A stretch of 61,050 bases of DNA from Candidatus Hydrogenedentota bacterium (lineage in GTDB: Bacteria; Hydrogenedentota; Hydrogenedentia; Hydrogenedentales; SLHB01), in assembly GCA_019695095.1 (NCBI GenBank), contig JAIBAQ010000014.1:1-61050 (forward strand). Reading direction: 5' to 3'. How positions within the stretch are numbered: position 1 is the stretch's first letter; every line of letters begins with the position of its first letter. Under the pieces are notes generated by a model that had not been told where the DNA came from, ran no database searches, and saw only the letters and a list, made by a program, of their open reading frames with translations. Below, piece by piece: positions 46,801-54,760 of the stretch. Position numbers and translations under genes: made by a program.

Positions 46801-47398
46801 CAGGGGCAACGCGCATTCCAAACGCCTGCGCACTGTGCGCCAGCGTAGTCAGCAGGATGGACTCTTCCACGGGGCGCGACCTGCGGCGTAGCCGCTTACC
46901 ACCCATCACGCCCATACCCAGTCGCAGCAGCATCGCCGCGACGCCCGCTGCATAGGCGAGGAACACCACCTGTTCGGTCGTGGCCCAGGGCCGTTCTGGA
47001 CCCCGCGCTTGCGCAAGCGCGGTAGCACTGGGCATTTCGGAGACGTCTACCGGCGTGATGGGGCTTGCCGGTGCGGGTGCTGCTTCCGCAGTCTCAACGT
47101 CGTTTGGTTCTGCGGATTCGGCTGGCGCGGTCGGAGTGTCGGTAGATGTGTGGGGCAATACCCACGCCACCGTTTCGGGGACGTGACTTACCGCGACATA
47201 GGTAAGCACTGGGCATGCTGCCATGAGCAGAAGCGCGACCACCATCACGCCGTAGCGCAGGCGCGCGGAGCGGCGTCGCAACAGAAGCATCGCCAACGCG
47301 GCCAGAACGCCCAGCAGCGCACCCTGCCACAGAAACGACGCCATCGTTAACATCACGCGCCCACACCATTCGGACGCCAAGAACATCTCGATGTTCAT
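43874..47398 (-). CDS. BlaR1-type M56 membrane metallopeptidase fused to HEAT repeats
   Basis: A 1174-aa protein. The N-terminal 360 residues are a BlaR1/MecR1-type M56 protease: membrane helices at about 17-40, 50-70 and 145-165, the zinc motif HELAH (His241-His245), and FERELCCDDLVV (280-290), followed by another helix near 350-370. In BlaR1 the C-terminus is a penicillin-binding sensor. Here it is replaced by a Pro/Ala-rich linker (about 375-460) and about 700 residues of HEAT/PBS-lyase repeats (VKAAAATALGQIGDPDAINHL, VRSQAAVSLGELGDKQAT and many others), which form a curved solenoid for protein binding. The gene overlaps blaI by four bases. It presumably senses an envelope signal and inactivates the BlaI-type repressor. 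The ligand is unknown and beta-lactam sensing should not be assumed. Confidence 0.88.
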   Translation of the reverse strand: MNIEMFLASEWCGRVMLTMASFLWQGALLGVLAALAMLLLRRRSARLRYGVMVVALLLMAACPVLTYVAVSHVPETVAWVLPHTSTDTPTAPAESAEPNDVETAEAAPAPASPITPVDVSEMPSATALAQARGPERPWATTEQVVFLAYAAGVAAMLLRLGMGVMGGKRLRRRSRPVEESILLTTLAHSAQAFGMRVAPALAYCQHVAVPTVVGIVRPMILLPVSFASGLTPQQIEFLLLHELAHIRRFDHLVNIAQRLIEAFLFFHPAVWYVSRRIRFERELCCDDLVVKQGGEARAYAESLIAAATLACKGKMAPASLAALSATDNPSQLRRRVQRLLGANESRVRLVHGGWTISALMLVVAAIAVAQVNAPANNAQSVQSQTAEPAQEPNVPELAQLRQPLLSVEPAANPEAATESAQVAAPAQLPVPAANGQPSGPNVEAQIPASADSPAVPSNLPPASVPSGLESEEATFLKLFGQLKDKDWWLRKLAVKQIVEAKNARIYVPYVINALSDEDERVKAAAATALGQIGDPDAINHLVAALKNSEPVREAAAEALTKFPQEKVMPILRIAAIDEDESVYSGTVAALQRIDNPETIQLLVSLLPRVTPTKDQEDELTVSLRAAFGKKDANQVLAAFKEALQSPDKAMRAGVAQVLGPDRNGQEPEETQSAENLCRADETVMLLKGLATDADRNVRAAAVNALGGLADYRMRYSKQSTEEALAALAAALRDTNKNVAAMAGDLLSKLSWQPPTPEDKAYFLIAQGNATEAAKLGTVAYEPLAQALSRDSETVLRGAPAVRNTPPLRRPVARVAGGAAEKAQVIGALGQLSDERAIPALLEALHSADPDVVFIAAEALGERKEPRAVEPLLEMAKHPNENYRCSAVMALRAIGDPRAVPTLIAALNDSSHVVRSQAAVSLGELGDKQATPDLVRVALNDTDFNVRSDALNSIAALKDRSAIAPLAAALKETLAKDATQTDENARWQLSTIAALGTLGGPEACDALLPVLARFPNSQEVISALGDTGDQRAAGPIAADMIENAKDGDISLEVIETYFNALVKLGGPTAMTGIADFVVVMGERRSDLAALGFKALEKMQQPEAGNVIYDLVTTKMPPGYLQLEGAYVLARLGDERARDILEKAKEDPNVRAKVFEALQALNAAKAAKPDTKPAAP

Positions 47399-47784
47399 CG
47401 CCGGTCCTCCACTCTCTTTTCGATGAGACGGTGAAGTTCTTTCAGTTCGTCTTCGTCAATTTCTCCAGACTCGATGAGGTGTAGTACCGCTGCCTTGGCC
47501 GACCCGTTAAACACACGATTCACCGTGTCTCCTAACATGTCGGCCATGGTGCGCTCGCGATCGACCTTGGGGCGGTATACGTAGCCTCCCCCTTTCTTGG
47601 TCCGCCGCAGATATCCCTTTTCCGTCATGATTCCCATCATCGTCATCACGGAGGTATAGGCCAGTTCGCGCGTTTCAGAGAGGGTGTCACGGACGTGACG
47701 CACGGTGGACGGCCCATCGGTCCAGAGGATTTTGAGGATTTCGAGTTCGAGCTCGGTCGGGAATCGTGATGCGGGTCGTGTCAT
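47395..47784 (-). CDS. BlaI/MecI-family repressor
   Basis: A 129-aa winged-helix repressor. Start ATG at 47784; an upstream start would add five residues. The BlaI pattern is clear: ELEILKILWTDGPSTVRHVR, LAYTSVMTMMGIMTEKGYLRR and the basic wing TKKGGGYVYRPKVDRE. The C-terminal helices mediate dimerisation and in homologues contain the site cut after M56 signalling. It overlaps the M56-HEAT gene and is expressed first. Two palindromic operators flank its promoter. Confidence 0.92.
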   Translation of the reverse strand: MTRPASRFPTELELEILKILWTDGPSTVRHVRDTLSETRELAYTSVMTMMGIMTEKGYLRRTKKGGGYVYRPKVDRERTMADMLGDTVNRVFNGSAKAAVLHLIESGEIDEDELKELHRLIEKRVEDRR

Positions 47785-47815
47785 GGCGAGTACCCTCACA
47801 TTCGTCGAAGCGCGG

Positions 47816-47881
47816 CTACTAATTCATTAGTAGGATAACCGGTTTCCAATCCCCTGTCAATACCTACGAACGAATTAGTAG
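47816..47881 (-). promoter_or_regulatory. blaI promoter flanked by two BlaI-type operators
   Basis: Minus-strand promoter: TTGACA (47855-47860), 17-base spacer, TATCCT (47832-47837). Operator 1 at 47816-47833 is CTACTAATTCATTAGTAG, a perfect palindrome overlapping the -10 and start site. Operator 2 at 47864-47881 is CTACGAACGAATTAGTAG, matching in its second half, just upstream of the -35. Centre-to-centre distance is 48 bases. Both carry the TAC...GTA half-sites of BlaI-family boxes. Confidence 0.8.
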
Positions 47882-47958
47882 GCGACTTGGTTGACGTGCG
47901 GGAATTCGGGGATGTCGCGCGAGGGAACAGGATTGGCTCTACCGGGTGTTACGTCCAC

Positions 47959-47987
47959 TTGAAGTTGTTGATTGTTGCCGGTTTATC
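47959..47987 (+). promoter_or_regulatory. Possible promoter of zwf
   Basis: TTGAAG (47959-47964), a 17-base spacer and TTTATC (47982-47987), about 95 bases upstream of the zwf start. The match is moderate. Confidence 0.35.
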
Positions 47988-48082
47988 CAGTACGTGATGG
48001 TCTCCGTTTTCCATTCACGTTCTGCTGTGGTAGGCTCTGGTCGTTGCAAGCGTCCGACTAGGGACCGTGTAAGGAGAGCAGC

Positions 48083-49630
48083 ATGTCCGTACAACCAACC
48101 GCTGCATTTCAAGGCGATGCCTCGACGGCGGATCAGTCTCGATATCGTATTTCCGAGGGCGCCATGGGAACCGTGGTCATTTTTGGGGCCACGGGCGACC
48201 TGGCGAGCCGGAAACTCATTCCCGCTATCTACAACTTGTGGCGGACGGGATTCTTGCCGAAGCGGATCGCGGTTGTGGGTGTGGCGCGCCGGCCCAAGAC
48301 CGATGCCGAATTCCGCCAGGAAATGTGCGAGGCCCTGAAAAAGTTCTCGCGGTCGAATCACGGACTTGGAGACTCGTGCGATCCCTTCGTTTCGAACGTG
48401 TATTACCACCAGCTCGAGTTGACTGACGCCGAGGGGTACAACGGGTTGCGCACCCGGCTCAACGCATTGGACGAGCAGATTGGCGCTCCCGGAAACCGTT
48501 TGTTTTATCTTGCGGTTGCGCCGGAGTACTTTGCGCCCATCGTGGAGAATCTGGGGACGGCGGGGTTGGTGCGCGCCGTGGGCGAAGAGCGTTACTCGCG
48601 AGTGGTCGTTGAGAAGCCGTTCGGTCACGACCTCGAATCGGCGCGCGCGTTGAATGCGCAGATCAGCGCCGTGTTGGCGGAAGATCAGGTCTACCGCATC
48701 GATCACTATCTCGGAAAAGAAACCGTTCAGAACATCTTCGCGTTTCGGTTCGGTAATGCGATCTTCGAGCCGCTCTTCAATCAAAAGTATGTTGACCACG
48801 TGCAGATTACCATGGCCGAGACGGTAGGCATGGAAGGCCGGCGTGGCGCTTTCTATGACAAGACGGGCGCGTTGCGCGACGTGGTGCAGAACCACTTGCT
48901 GCAATTGCTCTGTCTCGTCGCGATGGAGCCGCCGGCCTTGTTGGGCGCAAAGCACACACGCGACGAGAAAGTAAAGGTCCTGAGTAGTGTCAGCATTCCG
49001 GAGAAGGACCCGCTTCCAGCGTGGTGCGTGCGCGGCCAGTACGCCGAGAGTCCAGGCCAACCGGGGTATTTGTCGGAGGAAGGTGTCGCCCCGGATTCGG
49101 TTACGGAGACCTACCTGGCGTTGCGGTTGCACGTGGACAATTGGCGGTGGGCTGGGGTTCCTTTCTTGCTGCGCACCGGTAAGCGCCTGAAGTCGCGCGT
49201 GACCGAGATTGCCATCCAATTCAAACAGCCGCCGATGCATTTCTTCCGCGAAATTGGCATTCCGGTTCCGTTGGCGAACACGCTCGCGTTTCGCATTCAG
49301 CCGGACGAGGCCATTTCGTTGCGGTTCAACGCGAAGCCGCCAGGCATGGAGATGGGTATTCAACCCGTGAACATGGAGTTCGACTACGGCACGACGTTCA
49401 AAGAGGACTTGCCGGAAGCCTACGAACGCTTGTTGCTGGATGCGTTGCGCGGCGATACCACGTTGTTCATGCGCGCCGATGAAATCGACTACGCGTGGCG
49501 TATTGCGACCGATATCGCCAATACGTGGAAAAGTGAAGGTCCACCGGAGTTGTATCGACCTGGAACGTGGGGGCCTTCGGAAGCGAACCGGATTTTCGCG
49601 CACAGCGAAGGCACATGGCGCACGCCGTAG
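48083..49630 (+). CDS. zwf: Glucose-6-phosphate 1-dehydrogenase
   Basis: A 515-aa enzyme that oxidises glucose 6-phosphate to 6-phosphogluconolactone with NADP or NAD, the first step of the oxidative pentose phosphate and Entner-Doudoroff routes. The nucleotide-binding loop is FGATGDLASRKL (about residue 35), and the active-site motif YRIDHYLGKETVQN lies near 206. FRFGNAIFEPLFNQKYVDHVQI and LRTGKRLKSRVTEIAIQFK are also typical. AGGAG precedes the ATG. The next step, pgl, follows after 36 bases. gnd is not in the window. Confidence 0.96.
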   Translation: MSVQPTAAFQGDASTADQSRYRISEGAMGTVVIFGATGDLASRKLIPAIYNLWRTGFLPKRIAVVGVARRPKTDAEFRQEMCEALKKFSRSNHGLGDSCDPFVSNVYYHQLELTDAEGYNGLRTRLNALDEQIGAPGNRLFYLAVAPEYFAPIVENLGTAGLVRAVGEERYSRVVVEKPFGHDLESARALNAQISAVLAEDQVYRIDHYLGKETVQNIFAFRFGNAIFEPLFNQKYVDHVQITMAETVGMEGRRGAFYDKTGALRDVVQNHLLQLLCLVAMEPPALLGAKHTRDEKVKVLSSVSIPEKDPLPAWCVRGQYAESPGQPGYLSEEGVAPDSVTETYLALRLHVDNWRWAGVPFLLRTGKRLKSRVTEIAIQFKQPPMHFFREIGIPVPLANTLAFRIQPDEAISLRFNAKPPGMEMGIQPVNMEFDYGTTFKEDLPEAYERLLLDALRGDTTLFMRADEIDYAWRIATDIANTWKSEGPPELYRPGTWGPSEANRIFAHSEGTWRTP

Positions 49631-49666
49631 AGGAAACCTCGGAAGTAGCTGGCTGCGGCGGCAAAT

Positions 49667-50359
49667 ATGAGAATGGAGTGGTGTTCCTTGTCTGTCTTTG
49701 TTTCCGAGTCTCCCGCGCGTGAAGCGGCTGCTGCTTTTGCCACGTTGTGCGAAGAAAGTATTGCTTGTCTAAACCTCGCCGTTTCAGGCGGCTCGACACC
49801 TCGCGCGCTATTCCGGTTGTTGGCCACGGAGTTTCGCGAGCACATTCCGTGGCAACGCGTTGCGGTCTTCCAGGTGGATGAACGGTGTGTCCCCCCGACC
49901 GACAGTCAGTCGAATTGGAAAATGCTTCACGAAGAACTGCTGGCGCATGTACCTAATTTGACTGCCTTTCGAATGGAGGCGGAACGTCCCCGAGCGGCAG
50001 AGGACTATGAGCGCGTCATTCGTGACAACGCACCGGCCAACGAGGTGGGCGTTCCACGATTCGACCTCATCCTCTTGGGCATGGGCGCGGACGGTCATAC
50101 CGCTTCGCTCTTTCCCGGCACAGATGCCTTGAGCGAGGAGAGGCGTCTCGTCGTGCTGAACGCCGTGCCTCAACTGTCCACAGAACGTATCACCATGACG
50201 TATCCCCTCATCAACGCCGCGGCCCGGCGCTGGTTCCTGGTCCAGGGGGCCGACAAAGCCCCCGCTTACGCGCGCATACACAGCCACGGCGACGTACCGG
50301 CTGCGCTTGTTGCAGATGCGGATTGGTTTGTAGATGCCTCGGTGGTCGGCGCCAAGTAG
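49667..50359 (+). CDS. pgl: 6-Phosphogluconolactonase
   Basis: A 230-aa (or 223-aa) hydrolase that opens 6-phosphogluconolactone made by the preceding enzyme. Family motifs: NLAVSGGSTPRALFRLL, VFQVDERCVPPTDSQSN, FDLILLGMGADGHTASLFPGT and ERITMTYPLINAA. The first ATG at 49667 lacks a good ribosome-binding site. A TTG at 49688 has GGAGTGG at proper distance and may be the real start. Forms one unit with zwf. Confidence 0.92.
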   Translation: MRMEWCSLSVFVSESPAREAAAAFATLCEESIACLNLAVSGGSTPRALFRLLATEFREHIPWQRVAVFQVDERCVPPTDSQSNWKMLHEELLAHVPNLTAFRMEAERPRAAEDYERVIRDNAPANEVGVPRFDLILLGMGADGHTASLFPGTDALSEERRLVVLNAVPQLSTERITMTYPLINAAARRWFLVQGADKAPAYARIHSHGDVPAALVADADWFVDASVVGAK

Positions 50360-50457
50360 TCTGAAGACAATCCGGGCATATTCCTCCTATCCTGTTTCTT
50401 TATAATTACTTGCGACGTTTGTTTGTTGGACAAATCACCTTGCTTTGAGACCGGCAC

Positions 50458-50495
50458 TTGACTTTTGACAAAAGATTTGATATTTTTAGAAATAT
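50458..50495 (+). promoter_or_regulatory. ars operon promoter and ArsR-type operator over the start codon
   Basis: TTGACT (50458-50463), a 17-base spacer and TATTTT (50481-50486); an alternative TTGACA lies at 50465. The expected start is at about 50493, next to the ATG at 50494, so the transcript may be leaderless. ATATTT-TTAG-AAATAT (50480-50495) is a perfect inverted repeat spanning the -10, the start site and the start codon, a likely ArsR operator. Confidence 0.6.
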
Positions 50496-50856
50496 GGAAA
50501 TTAAAGCCGCAGTTCAGATGATAGGGAGCCTGGCGCAGGACACACGCCTTGCGGTGTTCCGGCTGCTCGTGCGTCAGGGCCCGGAAGGGCTTCCCGCGGG
50601 AGATATCGCTGCTGCCCTCGACGTCCCTGCGCCGACGATGTCGTTTCATTTGTCGCAGTTGGTGGCGGCGGGGCTTCTGACCAATACGCGCAAAAGCAGG
50701 TCGATTTTGTACAGCGTGGACTTCGCGGGGGTGCGCAGTCTTTTCGAGTACCTCATGGAAGATTGCTGCCAAGGCCGTAGCGAACTGTACAGCGAAGCTC
50801 GGTGCGACGATAAGCCCTCGTGCTGCGGAGCGGATGCTCAGGGGCTCACACCATGA
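50494..50856 (+). CDS. arsR: ArsR-family arsenic-responsive repressor
   Basis: A 120-aa winged-helix repressor. The helix-turn-helix is GDIAAALDVPAPTMSFHLSQLVAAGLL, the typical ArsR/SmtB pattern. The N-terminal C-V-C site of plasmid ArsR is absent. Instead the C-terminal region is Cys-rich (LMEDCCQGRSE near residue 90 and RCDDKPSCCGAD near the end), as in ArsR types that bind As(III) at a C-terminal site. It leads the arsR-arsC-arsM-acr3 operon and overlaps arsC by four bases. Confidence 0.93.
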   Translation: MEIKAAVQMIGSLAQDTRLAVFRLLVRQGPEGLPAGDIAAALDVPAPTMSFHLSQLVAAGLLTNTRKSRSILYSVDFAGVRSLFEYLMEDCCQGRSELYSEARCDDKPSCCGADAQGLTP

Positions 50857-51287
50857 GTGAGCGGTTGCGGGTGCTGTTTCTGTGCACTGGAAATTCGTGC
50901 CGGAGCCAAATGGCGGAAGGCTGGGCAAAGCATCTTAAGCGGGAAGTGCTGGATGCCTATTCGGCGGGCACGCGCCCCCAGGGCCTCAACCCGCTTGCAG
51001 TGAAAGTCATGCGCGAGGCAGGCGTGGATATTTCTACACATGCCTCGAAGCACGTCGGTGACTTGGGAGGCGTTGAATTCGATCTAGTGGTTTCGGTGTG
51101 CGGAGATGCCCATGAAAATTGTCCTGTGTTTCCCGGGCAAACGCGGGTGATACATGTTGGCTTTGACGATCCGCCGAGGTTGGCGGCAAATGCAAAATCG
51201 GAAGAAGAAGCGCTGGACCACTATCGGCGCGTGCGAGACGAAATCCGGGCGTTTATCGAGCAGTTGCCCGACAACGTACAAGGGTGA
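50853..51287 (+). CDS. arsC: Arsenate reductase, thioredoxin-coupled (low-MW phosphatase fold)
   Basis: A 144-aa enzyme that reduces arsenate to arsenite. The phosphate-binding loop CTGNSCRSQMAEGWA starts at nucleophile Cys11. The second and third catalytic cysteines lie in VSVCGDAHENCPVFPG. This three-Cys set marks the pI258 type, which cascades disulfides to thioredoxin. The start at 50853 overlaps the arsR stop (ATGA). The product arsenite is methylated by ArsM or exported by Acr3, both encoded next. Confidence 0.94.
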   Translation: MSERLRVLFLCTGNSCRSQMAEGWAKHLKREVLDAYSAGTRPQGLNPLAVKVMREAGVDISTHASKHVGDLGGVEFDLVVSVCGDAHENCPVFPGQTRVIHVGFDDPPRLAANAKSEEEALDHYRRVRDEIRAFIEQLPDNVQG

Positions 51288-52151
51288 ATGACCATGGAAA
51301 CGGTACATGAAGTGCGGGAACGCGTTCGTGAAGGATATGCGGCGATTGCCGGACAGGGGTCGTCGTGCTGCGGCACTACCTCGTGCTGCGGCACAGCTGA
51401 GACGGGCACTGCGTCGCAACTCGCGGAAGTGATTGGATACACTGCGGAGGAGATTGCCGCGCTGCCAGACGGCGCAAACATGGGATTATCGTGCGGCAAT
51501 CCTGTTGCGCTTGCGTCGTTGCGCGAAGGAGAGGTGGTTGTTGACCTCGGCAGCGGCGGCGGTTTTGATGTGTTCATTGCGGGAAGAAAGGTCGGGGCCG
51601 CTGGCCGCGCCATTGGCATCGACATGACGCCGGAGATGCTGTCGAAAGCGCGCCGCAACATTCCGGTGTATCGCGAGCGGTCGGGCCTGGATAACGTGGA
51701 GTTCCGGCTCGGCGAGATCGAGCACCTTCCACTCCCGGACAACTCCGTGGATTGCATTATCTCCAATTGCGTGATCAACTTGTCGCCTGACAAACCGGCG
51801 GTGTGGCGTGAAATCGCGCGCGTCCTCAAGCCGGGCGGGCGTGTCGCGGTGTCGGACCTCGCGCTGTTGCGTCCCTTGCCGGAAGCAATTGGCGAGAAGG
51901 TCGAGGCCTTAATCGGGTGCGTTGCGGGGGCCGTCCTGGTAGAAGAGACGGAGCGCATGGCGCAGGAAGCGGGTCTATCACACATTCAGTTGGTTAAGAA
52001 GACCGAGTATGTGGACATGATGAACACGTGGAGCGACCCGCTCTACCGTGAGATTGTCGCGTTGCTGCCTGATGGTCTAGCTCCATCGGACTATGTTGTA
52101 AGTCTTGAGGTGAGTGCCGTGAAGCCCGTACCGAAGCGGTGCTGCGGCTGA
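51288..52151 (+). CDS. arsM: Arsenite S-adenosylmethionine methyltransferase
   Basis: A 287-aa enzyme that methylates As(III) to less toxic or volatile forms. The SAM-binding motif I is [16 protein letters not shown]. The conserved ArsM segments [13 protein letters not shown] and [10 protein letters not shown] hold two of the arsenic-binding cysteines. An extra N-terminal Cys cluster ([11 protein letters not shown]) and a C-terminal RCCG are present. ATG at 51288 directly follows the arsC stop; 51294 is an alternative. It is co-transcribed with arsC and acr3. Confidence 0.94.
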   Translation: MTMETVHEVRERVREGYAAIAGQGSSCCGTTSCCGTAETGTASQLAEVIGYTAEEIAALPDGANMGLSCGNPVALASLREGEVVVDLGSGGGFDVFIAGRKVGAAGRAIGIDMTPEMLSKARRNIPVYRERSGLDNVEFRLGEIEHLPLPDNSVDCIISNCVINLSPDKPAVWREIARVLKPGGRVAVSDLALLRPLPEAIGEKVEALIGCVAGAVLVEETERMAQEAGLSHIQLVKKTEYVDMMNTWSDPLYREIVALLPDGLAPSDYVVSLEVSAVKPVPKRCCG

Positions 52152-52184
52152 ACTATATAACCTTACGCGGGGGATGTTAGTGAA

Positions 52185-53237
<1,053 letters not shown>

Positions 53238-53288
53238 GGATCCCAGAGCGCAGTAATCTGCACAGCCAAAGCTTGGAAAGTGGCTATA

Positions 53289-53316
53289 CGGGGACACGAC
53301 TCTCGCCGTGTCCCCG
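53289..53316 (+). terminator. Hairpin after acr3
   Basis: CGGGGACACG pairs perfectly with CGTGTCCCCG around an eight-base loop, 51 bases after the acr3 stop. There is no T run, so it may terminate weakly or protect the 3' end. Confidence 0.55.
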
Positions 53317-53366
53317 CGGTGGTGAAAGCCGCCCCTCTTGCGGCGCTTTACGTGTGTGAACTACCT

Positions 53367-53450
53367 CGCAATTTGCAGCGGCGCTCAGTTGCGCCGGTGC
53401 AAATTGCTCACGTGCAAGACGTTGAGCTTATGCCATGAGGATTTCTCACG
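53367..53450 (+). repeat. Dispersed hairpin repeat, copy D
   Basis: GCAATTTGCA and GGCGC pair with GCGCC and TGCAAATTGC. The tail GCTCACGTGCAAGACGTTGAG and TTATGCCATGAGGATTT in register match copy B. It lies between the convergent acr3 gene and the small gene at 53.5 kb. Confidence 0.75.
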
Positions 53451-53550
53451 AACACACTCCGATCATGAAGAACTGCTTCATTCCTGGCGTCAAGCTTGGC
53501 AATTGCTCCGGCTACGATCTTGGTTCGTGTGCGTTCGCGAGAAATCCGGA

Positions 53551-53757
53551 CTACCGGGACGGCTTAAGGCTCTTCGTTAGCTCTTCCCAGCGGCGTCGTC
53601 TTACGGCCCATTCCTCCTTCGGAATGGCATCTATCGTCTGGCGCAACTGCGCCAGCGCGTCACGAACACCCGGACTCAGGCTTCTAGGGTAGTGTCTGCG
53701 CCGTGTCTCCTTTTTGGAGTAAGGCGTAGGGTCGAACAAGTACGTTGCTGTGTTCAT
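53551..53757 (-). CDS. Small basic protein of unknown function
   Basis: A 68-aa protein starting MNTATYLFDPTPYSKKETRR. It is rich in Arg and Lys, with a C-terminal helix (ALAQLRQTIDAIPKEEWAVR). No family is recognised. The gene is supported by a GGAGGA ribosome-binding site six bases before the ATG and by a near-consensus promoter about 60 bases upstream. It is divergent from the Rrf2 gene at 53.9 kb. Confidence 0.6.
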   Translation of the reverse strand: MNTATYLFDPTPYSKKETRRRHYPRSLSPGVRDALAQLRQTIDAIPKEEWAVRRRRWEELTKSLKPSR

Positions 53758-53813
53758 CTCGTTTCCTCCAGTGCGGCGTCCTTGCATCGCATATAGCTGA
53801 AGTAATATTCAGT

Positions 53814-53842
53814 ATTATATGGTGAACCCCCTGAAAAGTCAA
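53814..53842 (-). promoter_or_regulatory. Near-consensus promoter of the small basic protein gene
   Basis: Minus strand: TTGACT (53837-53842), 17-base spacer, TATAAT (53814-53819). A TAATA-N5-TATTA inverted repeat overlaps the start-site side of the -10 and could be an operator. Confidence 0.7.
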
Positions 53843-53893
53843 GCCGCTGCCCGCCACGCTTGACACACCTCATGAATTCCCCTATTATTCGAC

Positions 53894-53954
53894 TTGACAT
53901 TTGGAGAAAGATTGTGTACCCTATCAACATAATCGACATTCTTTAGTATGTTGA
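53894..53954 (+). promoter_or_regulatory. Promoter and candidate operator of the sulfate-linked Rrf2 gene
   Basis: TTGACA (53894-53899), 17-base spacer, TACCCT (53917-53922). Downstream, GACATT (53935-53940) and ATGTTGA (53948-53954, the start of the gene) recur as GACATT and ATGTTAA upstream of yezD (54452-54467), which suggests a shared regulator site. Confidence 0.5.
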
Positions 53955-54409
53955 CCAGCAAAGCCAAGTATGCGCTCCATGCCCTGGAAATACTGGCAAG
54001 AGAAAGGCGCGATCAGCCTGTCCTTATTGAGGATTTGGCGCGCCGGGGCAACATACCGAGGAAGTTTCTGGAGTTGATTCTGCTCGACCTGAAGAGCTTA
54101 GGGATCCTTCAGAGCAAGCGCGGTAGAGCGGGAGGGTATTACTTAGCCCTCCCCCCCGAGGAGATAAGCCTCGGGCAGGTTATTCGGTCCATGAGCGGGC
54201 CGATTGCCTTGGTCCCCTGCTTGAGCCGGACCGCCTATCGCCGGTGTACCGAATGCCAGGACGAAGGCTCGTGTGGGATTCGTCTTGTCTTGAAGGAAGT
54301 TTATGACGCAAGTATCAAAATACTGGAGCGGACCAGTCTCGCAGACATGGTCACGCGGCACGAGGAAGCGGCAAATCGGCGCAACGATGCGCCGATGTAC
54401 CACATCTGA
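53948..54409 (+). CDS. Rrf2-family regulator with four-cysteine cluster motif
   Basis: A 153-aa winged-helix regulator. The DNA-binding part (KAKYALHALEILARE, IPRKFLELILLDLKSLGIL, SKRGRAGGYYLA) is typical. The sensor loop has four cysteines: C-x8-C-x2-C-x5-C in CLSRTAYRRCTECQDEGSC, suited to bind an Fe-S cluster or another thiol ligand. It sits directly before yezD and the sulfate uptake genes on the same strand, so a role in sulfur control, comparable to CymR, is a reasonable inference. A shared DNA motif supports this. Confidence 0.87.
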   Translation: MLTSKAKYALHALEILARERRDQPVLIEDLARRGNIPRKFLELILLDLKSLGILQSKRGRAGGYYLALPPEEISLGQVIRSMSGPIALVPCLSRTAYRRCTECQDEGSCGIRLVLKEVYDASIKILERTSLADMVTRHEEAANRRNDAPMYHI

Positions 54410-54451
54410 AGTGCGCTCATTTTTTTGGAAATTTAGCCTATTATCTTAATA

Positions 54452-54467
54452 GACATTAGGATGTTAA
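54452..54467 (+). promoter_or_regulatory. Candidate operator upstream of yezD
   Basis: GACATTAGGATGTTAA contains ACAT-TAGG-ATGT as a short palindrome and resembles the segment at the Rrf2 start. It lies just before the yezD ATG at 54470. Confidence 0.35.
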
Positions 54468-54469
54468 TC

Positions 54470-54643
54470 ATGCGAGAGCAGTACGGAACCATTCAAAACG
54501 CGCCCGACCACGAAGCGGAGTCCCTGATACTGAAAGCGGTCCGCTCCATCCGGTACGGGTCGGTAGAAATAGTCATCCATGATTCGCGGGTGGTCCAGGT
54601 GGAACGCAGGGAGAAGCACCGGTTCACCGCGTCGCACGAATGA
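54470..54643 (+). CDS. YezD-family small protein (DUF2292)
   Basis: A 57-aa protein. The body ILKAVRSIRYGSVEIVIHDS and RVVQVERREKHRF is the DUF2292/YezD pattern, a small beta-hairpin protein often found beside sulfate or sulfonate uptake genes. Function is not established. An ATG nine bases upstream is in frame but lies directly on a possible ribosome-binding site. It leads the sulfate cluster. Confidence 0.82.
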   Translation: MREQYGTIQNAPDHEAESLILKAVRSIRYGSVEIVIHDSRVVQVERREKHRFTASHE

Positions 54644-54760
54644 GCCCCCCTTCGGGGGATTTCTTTACCGCCTACCAGACCACTGGAGGCGAACGCAAAG
54701 ACAGTTAAACGCACGGTAATCGACCGGACCTCCGGAGATGTCGCCGAAGGAGACACAGCC

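Noticed and set aside
43874-47398. Calling the M56 protein a beta-lactam resistance sensor (BlaR1)
   Set aside because: The penicillin-binding sensor domain is absent and replaced by HEAT repeats; no beta-lactamase is nearby.
47939-49603. Minus-strand reading frame of 554 codons opposite zwf
   Set aside because: It is fully antisense to a clear glucose-6-phosphate dehydrogenase, is Arg/His-rich without domain motifs and has no ribosome-binding site. High-GC codon use leaves the opposite strand open.
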